Of a stretch of 7,428 nucleotides of DNA, positions 1 to 4,329 are shown piece after piece; position 1 is the stretch's first letter; every line of letters starts with the position of its first letter. The position numbers and the translations under genes were made by a program. The notes under the pieces were generated by a model that was given only the letters and a program-made list of their open reading frames with translations, was not told the origin of the DNA and searched no databases. Source of the DNA: Peptococcaceae bacterium (GTDB taxonomy: Bacteria; Bacillota; DSM-12270; Thermacetogeniales; Thermacetogeniaceae); the NCBI GenBank assembly GCA_003160265.1, contig PLQY01000101.1, forward strand, positions 1 to 7,428. Direction: 5' to 3'.

Positions 1-609
1 TCCGATGTTCTGGAGTTGGGTGGCCCAATTGCCGGAGTTGATGTTCTGCAGGATCTGGCTTTCCTGGGCCTGAGTCAGCTTGCCATTAGTGACGGCCTGA
101 GACAACTGGCTCGTCACGCTGCTCAGGATGGCGCTCTGGAGAGTGCCCACGGTTGTTCCCTTGGCCGAGGCCAGGGCAGCCACGGTCTGCCCGCCGCGCA
201 GGGCGGAGATCACGGCCTGCGGGGTCATTCCCAGGGCAGTGGCCAGGGGTTTCAGGGTCATGAAAGCCCCGCCTCCCTTGCGGTTGCCGCCCTTCCTATT
301 GCCGCCGAACCCGAGGAACTGAAAGTTCCCCTTGCTGATCCTGGAGAGGATCTGGGTGGCCTGCGTCTGGGTTAGTTGGCCGTTAGTCACCGCCTGATTC
401 ACCGCCTGGGTGGCAGCCGCCTGGATGTCGCCGGTCAGTGTGGCCGGGGTGATAGTCAGGGTGGTTGCCAGGTTGCCCAGGAAGGCCTGGTTTAGATTTT
501 GCCTGGACTGGGCCGGAGTGGTAGTATCTGCAAATGCGACACTGGCAACGGTAGTACCCAGGATTGCCACGGCCAGAACGATCATCAGCCATTTTTTGCT
601 AAATTTCAT
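1..609 (-). CDS. Secreted protein with duplicated helical module (5' part, runs off window)
   Basis: Reading leftward from the ATG at 609-607, the frame is open for 203 codons to base 1 with no stop, so the C-terminus lies outside the window. Residues 1-27 are a clear Sec signal peptide: basic MKFSKK, a hydrophobic core, and an AFA cleavage site before Asp28. The mature part is rich in Ala, Gln, Thr and Asn and has no Cys. A module reading QAV-TNG-(Q/K)L-TQ-Q-QIL occurs at about residues 72-95 and again at 171-194. A Gly/Arg/Lys linker (102-114) sits between the copies, and a segment ALRGGQTVAALASAKG (136-151) resembles short helical repeats seen in secreted Bacillota and actinobacterial proteins. 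The start is supported by an excellent AAGGGAGGTG ribosome site (624-615). The function is unknown; a cell-surface or extracellular role is inferred from the signal peptide only. Codon use matches the GC-rich genes nearby. Confidence 0.85.
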   Translation of the reverse strand, partial: MKFSKKWLMIVLAVAILGTTVASVAFADTTTPAQSRQNLNQAFLGNLATTLTITPATLTGDIQAAATQAVNQAVTNGQLTQTQATQILSRISKGNFQFLGFGGNRKGGNRKGGGAFMTLKPLATALGMTPQAVISALRGGQTVAALASAKGTTVGTLQSAILSSVTSQLSQAVTNGKLTQAQESQILQNINSGNWATQLQNIG

Positions 610-641
610 TTTTTCACCTCCCTTCATTCCTCTGTAATCTT

Positions 642-647
642 ACTATA
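642..647 (-). promoter_or_regulatory. Possible -10 box of the secreted-protein gene
   Basis: On the minus strand the bases read TATAGT (5 of 6 to consensus), about 33 bases upstream of the ATG at 609. No convincing -35 lies at the right distance (the best are CATTCA at 17 or TTCAGG at 15 bases), so this is only a candidate. Confidence 0.3.
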
Positions 648-774
648 ATTTCCTTAAAACAACCTGAATGGAAGCTGAATGAATGCTAAGAATACCTGGA
701 CCGGTGTTGACCACGGCTTATCTGTGATAAACGAGTTAGCCAAGACTGCAGGATAGTGCCGCGCAATGTTAGAG

Positions 775-814
775 CAGAAGCCTCCGGGCTTTTATGCCGG
801 AGGCTTCTGTTTTT
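775..814 (+). terminator. Strong rho-independent terminator, rightward orientation
   Basis: A perfect 13-bp stem (CAGAAGCCTCCGG at 775-787 with CCGGAGGCTTCTG at 797-809) closes a 9-base loop and is followed directly by TTTTT (810-814). The U-tract is on the plus strand. Read leftward, as the toxin gene ending at 833 would need, the stem is preceded by AAAAA but followed by CTCTAACATT, so termination in that direction should be weaker. No rightward gene precedes it. Confidence 0.85.
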
Positions 815-832
815 CTTGCGACCTGGATGATC

Positions 833-1075
833 TTATAGCTTCTCATTCAAGTAACACTTCATCTCAGCCACATTGCCAAACCCGAGTGATTTTGCGATCT
901 TGGACGCAGTGCCGGTCGCAACCTGGCCGCGGTCCTTGTGGTAGTCCACTTTGCAGATATGTGGTTTCCCGTCGGCGCCAACACCTTCAAACATGTTGGA
1001 GCCTTTCGCCGCCTTCTGGAACCCGAGATGCTTGAGGATCCGGCTGACTTCGCCATAGGTGAAACGGATCGGCAT
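833..1075 (-). CDS. HicA-like toxin (putative mRNA interferase)
   Basis: This is an 80-residue protein encoded immediately after the antitoxin gene, with 3 bases between the TAG at 1081-1079 and this ATG at 1075. The order and length fit the HicA family: a helix (residues 6-17), then LGF-(5 residues)-GS-x-x-F at 17-29, a beta hairpin with DGKPHICKVDYHKD (35-48), and a closing GT-x-x-x-IAKSLGF helix (55-66). HicA proteins are small dsRBD-fold ribonucleases that cut mRNA and are neutralised by a HicB partner. The family's usual GSH motif, which carries the catalytic histidine, reads GSN here (25-27). His46 lies in the second conserved His region (VDYHK). The ribosome site is weak (GGGGGT about 9 bases upstream), so translation is probably coupled to the antitoxin. 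The family call rests on motif pattern, not on a search. The protein could be an inactive or divergent member. Confidence 0.68.
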   Translation of the reverse strand: MPIRFTYGEVSRILKHLGFQKAAKGSNMFEGVGADGKPHICKVDYHKDRGQVATGTASKIAKSLGFGNVAEMKCYLNEKL

Positions 1076-1078
1076 GAC

Positions 1079-1513
1079 CTATACCCCCAATATCAGCCTT
1101 AGCTTCTCTTTATCGCCTTCGCACCGCGCCAGTTTGGCGACGACAGCTTTCTTCTCTGCGGGGTCGTATCGGGCATATAAGTCAAGCCTATCGTAATATA
1201 CTTCGAGATAGTCGATAGTTGAAGCAAGAAGGTCTTCAATGGCCATTGCCTTGGTTTCGCCTTCACCATAAATATCAATTTCTGCGATGGAAACAGTCCA
1301 TACCTTTAGTTCGGCATCGAACTCCTCATCGATTGTCACGGGCATATATTTTACCCAGACATCCAGAATAGCTTTATTAAGATGAGAGACTTCGCTATTT
1401 TTGTCTGCCAAATTGATCGTTATGACTTCGTGTCCCAGCGCAGCGATAGCATGCACTTGCGAATACTGATCCCTGGTTTCCCTCACGTTATGCCGTGGCA
1501 AACTAAGAGACAT
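1079..1513 (-). CDS. Antitoxin of HicAB-type pair; Phd-like N-terminus plus HicB-like core
   Basis: This is a 144-residue protein. The frame stays open upstream to an ATG at 1609, but that codon lies inside the best promoter (1608-1580) and has no ribosome site. The ATG at 1513 follows AAGGAGG with 8 bases between, so it is the chosen start. Residues 57-107 look like a HicB core: strands around MPVTIDEEFD and VWTVSIAEID, then YGEGETKAMAIEDLLASTIDYLE, the pattern in which HicB proteins couple a partial RNase H-like fold to a helix. Residues 1-35 (NVRETRDQYSQV-HAIAALGHEVITI) look instead like a Phd/YefM N-terminus, which normally dimerises and binds operator DNA. Residues 108-144 are a charged helical tail (RYDPAEKKAVVAKL) that may contact the toxin. 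Expected role: bind and block the downstream toxin and repress the operon. Antitoxin first, toxin second differs from the common hicA-hicB order. Family assignments are by eye. Confidence 0.62.
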   Translation of the reverse strand: MSLSLPRHNVRETRDQYSQVHAIAALGHEVITINLADKNSEVSHLNKAILDVWVKYMPVTIDEEFDAELKVWTVSIAEIDIYGEGETKAMAIEDLLASTIDYLEVYYDRLDLYARYDPAEKKAVVAKLARCEGDKEKLRLILGV

Positions 1514-1549
1514 GTTCAATCCCTCCTTGAGGCTGATGGTGGCGTCGGC

Positions 1550-1571
1550 AGCCATGATGGCTATGGTAGCC
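1550..1571. promoter_or_regulatory. Overlapping palindromes downstream of the toxin-antitoxin -10 box (possible operator)
   Basis: Two inverted repeats share bases: AGCCAT-G-ATGGCT (1550-1562) and GGCTA-TGG-TAGCC (1559-1571). They lie just downstream of the leftward -10 (1585-1580), over the predicted transcription start and first leader bases. Antitoxins usually autorepress from such sites. The repeats could equally form two mutually exclusive hairpins in the leader RNA upstream of the ribosome site. Confidence 0.4.
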
Positions 1572-1579
1572 ACACTGTC

Positions 1580-1608
1580 AGTATATCCCTTCTTTGCCCG
1601 AATGTCCA
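1580..1608 (-). promoter_or_regulatory. Promoter of the toxin-antitoxin operon
   Basis: The minus strand reads TGGACA (1608-1603), a 17-base spacer, then TATACT (1585-1580). Each hexamer matches the housekeeping sigma consensus at 5 of 6 positions. Transcription would start near 1573 and give a leader of about 60 bases before the ATG at 1513. This placement argues against any coding start at 1609. Confidence 0.6.
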
Positions 1609-1625
1609 TTAGAGCAACTGCCGGG

Positions 1626-1654
1626 ATAAATCGCGCTGCCTTTTATAGTGTCAA
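1626..1654 (-). promoter_or_regulatory. Second, weaker leftward promoter candidate
   Basis: A perfect TTGACA (1654-1649, minus strand) is followed after 17 bases by ATTTAT (1631-1626), a poor -10 with 3 of 6 matches. It could be an upstream promoter for the toxin-antitoxin operon, or chance. Confidence 0.25.
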
Positions 1655-1665
1655 CCATTATTTTT

Positions 1666-1742
1666 GTTGCGCAACTGAGTTTTGCTGCTGTTTCAGCGGG
1701 ATTACCCGCTGCATTATCCCGGCCCGATCACCGGTAATTACC
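1666..1742. repeat. Three phased perfect palindromes upstream of the toxin-antitoxin promoters
   Basis: GTTGCGCAAC (1666-1675), CAGCGGG-ATTA-CCCGCTG (1694-1711) and GGTAATTACC (1733-1742) are each perfectly self-complementary. Their centres are 32 and 35 bases apart, close to three helical turns, so the sites would face roughly the same side of the DNA. The three sequences differ from each other. The middle one is also a potential hairpin, but no T-run follows it on either strand, so it is not a terminator. Confidence 0.45.
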
Positions 1743-1908
1743 ACTCTGGAGAATCATCGGATTGACAACGCTGAAGGATGCATTGCGATATTGAGGCTTC
1801 CTTCCGCTACAAGCTGACTTGGCAGCACGGGCTTCTGATCGTGTGCCAGGCACTTGATCGCACAAAATAGATTGTGTTACCATCATTGTAAAGACAAGGA
1901 GGACGAAA

Positions 1909-1977
1909 ATGAGAACTATTGCCATCGAAGAGCATTTTTCCACGTACCAAGATACCAGATGCACCTCTGGATCTTAA
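1909..1977 (+). pseudogene. Amidohydrolase N-terminal stub (probable deletion remnant)
   Basis: An AAGGAGG-like ribosome site (AAGGAGGACGAAA) precedes ATG at 1909. The first ten residues, MRTIAIEEHF, match the characteristic start of amidohydrolase-2/decarboxylase-type enzymes, whose early metal-binding motif is E-x-H or EEH. After 12 more residues without family character the frame stops at TAA (1975-1977). Full-length members have roughly 300 residues or more, so nearly everything is missing. A neighbouring frame (from about 1949) runs to a TGA that overlaps the TTG start at 1993, consistent with a fused 3' remnant, but its sequence is not recognisable. Alternatively this is a short leader peptide upstream of the flavoprotein gene. 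Confidence 0.5.
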
Positions 1978-1992
1978 AAGGAGGGATTTAGC

Positions 1993-2538
1993 TTGAAAGT
2001 GATGATTATCACCAGCAGTCCCAACAAGGATGGCCTGACCGAAACCTGCGGCAGAGTTGCCAGGCAAGGGGTCGAGGCTGCCAAAGGGGAAGCCGTAATG
2101 GTGCGGTTGAATGATCTGAACATCGCAAAATGCCAAGCCTGCGATAATGGCTGGGGTACGTGCCTGAAGGAACACCGGTGCCAGGTGGAAGATGATTTTC
2201 AAAATCTTCATGAGTCCGTGGGCGCCGTGGATGCATTTATTATCATCACACCGGTGTACTGGGGCGATCTGAGCGAATCTGCAAAGGCGTTCTTTGACCG
2301 GCTGCGCAGGTGCGAAGCCCCCAATCAAAGCCGGAACAGGCTGGAGGGCAAACCGGTGATTTCGGTGGCTGCAGCCGGAGGAAGCGGCAGAGGGACGCTC
2401 ACCTGTCTATCTTCCCTGGAAAGATTATGGACTCACGTGAGGGCGGACATCTTCGATCTGCTCGGGATCACGCGCCGAAATAGAGACTATATGCTGGAGG
2501 CAATTCGGTCTGCTGCAAACCAGGTGGCTGCAAGCTGA
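1993..2538 (+). CDS. Flavodoxin-fold NAD(P)H-dependent FMN reductase / iron-sulfur flavoprotein
   Basis: This is a 181-residue protein. The start is TTG, chosen because AAGGAGGG (1978-1985) lies 7 bases ahead; the ATG three codons in would be too far away. Residues 1-18 (MKVMIITSSPNKDGLTET) form the first strand and the FMN-phosphate loop typical of the NADPH-dependent FMN reductase/WrbA-like superfamily. Four cysteines, Cys47, Cys50, Cys57 and Cys63, follow in a C-x2-C-x6-C-x5-C pattern, as in iron-sulfur flavoproteins that can hold a cluster near the flavin. VEDDF (65-69) and TPVYWGDLSESAKAFFDR follow, the latter lining the isoalloxazine ring and dimer interface. The likely job is cytoplasmic electron transfer or reduction of a small acceptor; the true substrate is unknown. 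It is probably co-transcribed with the hydrolase gene that starts 35 bases after its stop. Confidence 0.85.
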   Translation: MKVMIITSSPNKDGLTETCGRVARQGVEAAKGEAVMVRLNDLNIAKCQACDNGWGTCLKEHRCQVEDDFQNLHESVGAVDAFIIITPVYWGDLSESAKAFFDRLRRCEAPNQSRNRLEGKPVISVAAAGGSGRGTLTCLSSLERLWTHVRADIFDLLGITRRNRDYMLEAIRSAANQVAAS

Positions 2539-2573
2539 AGGGCGACCAATTGTTCCGTCTGGAGGCGTGCATC

Positions 2574-3464
2574 ATGGAATTGATCAAAATCAAGGGTGGC
2601 GCCTATTATATTCCGGCGCCGACGAACGTGGGGGTCTACGTTTTCAAGGACAAGCAGTGCCTGCTGGTGGACACCTGCCTGGACAACAGCGAGGCCCGGC
2701 AGATCGACGGAGTGCTGCATCAGCATGGCCTGCGCCCAAAATACATCATCAATACCCACAGCCACCTGGACCACTGCAACGGCAATCACTTCTTTCAGAC
2801 TACCTATCCGGGCTGCCAGGTGCTGGGGCATGCCAGCGGCCGGTTGTTCCTGGAAAACCCCGACCTGCTGTCCGTGATCCTGTTCTCTACCGCTCCCATC
2901 AGGGGCATCCAGAAAAAGGCGCACCGATTCACGACGCAGTATTCGCTGGATTGGGGAGTCAATAAGATCAATGATGAAAAATTTGCGGTCTTATCTTTAG
3001 GGGGGCATGCGCCAGCCCAGATCGGCATCGTCACGCCGGAAAAGGTCTGCTTCCTGGGGGACGCCATCTTCAGCCGGAGCATCCTGGATAAATACTCGCT
3101 GCCCTACCTGTATGACATCGCCGGCAGCCTGAACACCCTGCAGCGGCTCCGGGAGATCGACGCCGACCAGTTCGTGGTCGGGCACGCGGACCAGGTTTAT
3201 GACAGGGCCGAACTCGGCACACTGGTTGACTTCAACCTGGACGACCTGAACCAATACCTGAAGCAGGTCCTGGAACTGCTGGAGTATCCGCTGACCCGGG
3301 AGGACCTGCTGGAAAACCTGGTGGTGTTGAACAACCTGGAGCTAAACCTGACGGAATATCACATCCTGTTGGCGACGGTGTCTGCCTTCGTCAAGTATTT
3401 CTACGATCGGGACGCCATCGAATTCTCCATCGCCGACGGCAGGCTCTACTGGTATCAGAAGTAG
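2574..3464 (+). CDS. Metallo-beta-lactamase-fold hydrolase
   Basis: This is a 296-residue protein. ATG 2574 is preferred over an in-frame TTG at 2550 because GGAGG (2561-2565) stands 8 bases before it. The metal ligands of the superfamily are all present: THSHLDH with His62, His64, Asp66 and His67; His145 in GGHAPAQ; Asp163 in FLGDAIF; and His204 in VVGHAD. This is the two-zinc hydrolase pattern. Flavodiiron oxygen reductases carry Glu at the position of His64, so despite the neighbouring flavoprotein this is not a split flavodiiron enzyme by sequence. Residues from about 210 to 296 form a helical C-terminal extension. No signal peptide is seen, so it is probably cytoplasmic. The substrate (thioester, lactone, phosphodiester or other) cannot be assigned. 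It is the second gene of a probable two-gene unit. No clear terminator follows. Confidence 0.88.
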   Translation: MELIKIKGGAYYIPAPTNVGVYVFKDKQCLLVDTCLDNSEARQIDGVLHQHGLRPKYIINTHSHLDHCNGNHFFQTTYPGCQVLGHASGRLFLENPDLLSVILFSTAPIRGIQKKAHRFTTQYSLDWGVNKINDEKFAVLSLGGHAPAQIGIVTPEKVCFLGDAIFSRSILDKYSLPYLYDIAGSLNTLQRLREIDADQFVVGHADQVYDRAELGTLVDFNLDDLNQYLKQVLELLEYPLTREDLLENLVVLNNLELNLTEYHILLATVSAFVKYFYDRDAIEFSIADGRLYWYQK

Positions 3465-3765
3465 CGCCTTCACCTGTCACAAAAAGATGGGCGCCGGTGT
3501 TTATACAGTGTCAAGAGAAGTGGCCAGCCCAGCTCTGAAGTAATTTGGGAGTTCCTGATGCCTTCAGGTGTTGGAACTATGACGTATACAGCAGAAACCT
3601 TTTGATTAGTGCCGGGGAAGCCCGGGCGGGCGAAAGCGGAGGTGGTGCGGCTGAGAACATCGCGGTTCGATAGAATTTGGCAGGGTGGGTCACTTGGGTT
3701 ATCATGGAGACAGGTTTATGATTCCAAAGTCAGGGCTGGAGAAGCCAGGGCAAGGAGCAATGGCC
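3465..3765 (+). other. Non-coding leader region before the sigma-factor operon
   Basis: No gene is seen in about 300 bases, and rightward frames are broken by stops up to 3684. Small hairpins can be drawn: CCGGG-GAAG-CCCGG (3612-3625), a short GC stem with a GAAA tetraloop (3630-3637), and CTGG-AGAAG-CCAG (3736-3748) just ahead of the ribosome site at 3752-3757. The GNRA-type loop and purine-rich joints around 3610-3720 give the look of a structured RNA, but I cannot match it to a known riboswitch, tRNA or intron class. The frame of the sigma gene is open from GTG 3685, with possible starts at ATG 3718 (GGAG 8 bases ahead) and ATG 3760. Confidence 0.35.
3563..3590 (+). promoter_or_regulatory. 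Candidate promoter of the sigma/anti-sigma/ABC operon
   Basis: TTCAGG (3563-3568), a 16-base spacer and TATACA (3585-3590) give 3 of 6 and 4 of 6 matches to the housekeeping consensus. It would produce a leader of about 165 bases. An ECF-type autoregulated promoter could exist instead; GGAACT at 3573-3578 resembles the GGAAC-type -35 of ECF sigmas, but no matching -10 is evident. Confidence 0.3.
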
Positions 3766-4329
3766 ATGCCTGATCGACCGGTGTCAAATGCACCTCAGCC
3801 CGGGCAGGGCGCCCGGGGTAAGGTGCCTGCAGGCATCTCCTACGAGGAGACCTACCACAGCTTTTACGCCCAGGTGGTGCGACAACTGACCTACCTGTTG
3901 GGCGACCGGGCAGCGGCGGAGGATGTCGCCCAGGAGACTTTTCTCAAGCTGTATACGGTTCCACCCCCGACCAGGCAGAATATCGGGGGTTGGCTGCACC
4001 AGGTGGGGGCGCGTCTTGCCTTGAACTACCTGCGCACTGAGAAGCGGCGGCAGCGGCGGGAACTCCAGGCGGAAGATCCTTCCGGGGACAAGGTGATCCC
4101 CTTGGAAGAGATCATGTGGAGGCAGGAAACGGTGCGTCTCGTCAGGGAGGTGCTGGGCGGGATGCCTGCCCGGGAAAGGATGGCGCTGCTGCTGCGGCAC
4201 ACCGGCTTAACCTACCAGGAGATCGCTGTGGCCATAGAGGTTGCCCCGGGCTCGGTGGGGACGCTGCTGGCCAGGGCGCAGCGGCGGTTCCTGGATCTAT
4301 TCAGACAGCGGAAGGATGATGAGCAGTGA
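3766..4329 (+). CDS. ECF-type RNA polymerase sigma factor
   Basis: This is a 187-residue protein from ATG 3766, the start best served by a ribosome site (AAGGAG at 3752-3757, 8 bases ahead). ATG 3718 or GTG 3685 would add 16 or 27 residues of low-complexity sequence. Residues 1-25 are a Pro/Gly/Gln-rich tail. Region 2 spans about 28-95: YHSFY, then GDRAAAEDVAQETFLKLY (46-63), the hallmark DA-x-DxxQetFl motif that contacts core polymerase, and WLHQVGARLALNYLRTEKRRQRR, which recognises the -10 element. Region 4 spans about 124-180: LGGMPARERMALLLRHTGLTYQEIA and GSVGTLLARAQRRF, the helix-turn-helix reading the -35 element. There is no region 3, as in extracytoplasmic-function sigmas. Its TGA overlaps the GTG of the anti-sigma gene by 4 bases, so the two are translationally coupled. 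It probably drives transcription of its own operon and perhaps other targets. Confidence 0.92.
   Translation: MPDRPVSNAPQPGQGARGKVPAGISYEETYHSFYAQVVRQLTYLLGDRAAAEDVAQETFLKLYTVPPPTRQNIGGWLHQVGARLALNYLRTEKRRQRRELQAEDPSGDKVIPLEEIMWRQETVRLVREVLGGMPARERMALLLRHTGLTYQEIAVAIEVAPGSVGTLLARAQRRFLDLFRQRKDDEQ

Larger units (their letters stand above)
1514..1908. other. Gene-free regulatory interval between divergent transcription units
   Basis: No convincing gene lies in these 395 bases. The short frames present lack ribosome sites and family resemblance. The interval holds the toxin-antitoxin promoter and leader (right-to-left), several perfect palindromes (1550-1571 and 1666-1742), a second leftward TTGACA, and near its right end weak rightward promoter-like sequences: TTGACA at 1762-1767, and TTGATC at 1854-1859 with TTACCA 17 bases on. 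There is also an inverted repeat CACAA-6-TTGTG at 1861-1876 that could serve the genes starting at 1909 and 1993. Confidence 0.5.

Noticed and set aside
1728..1964. Leftward 78-codon frame with a hydrophobic N-terminal stretch
   Set aside because: It has no ribosome site, has no family resemblance, overlaps the amidohydrolase stub and its strong ribosome site on the other strand, and shows no codon bias like the real genes.
3464..3500. Possible terminator after the hydrolase gene (GCGCC at 3464-3468 with GGCGC further on)
   Set aside because: The stem is only about 5 bp with a loop of about 20 bases and no T-run.
3495..3514. Leftward TTGACA followed by TATAAA-like bases between the hydrolase and sigma genes
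   Set aside because: The TATAAA lies only 3 bases from the -35, so the spacing is wrong, and there is no leftward gene for it to serve.
3661..3680. GGTTCGA sequence resembling a tRNA T-loop
   Set aside because: No acceptor stem, anticodon arm or D-arm can be drawn around it.
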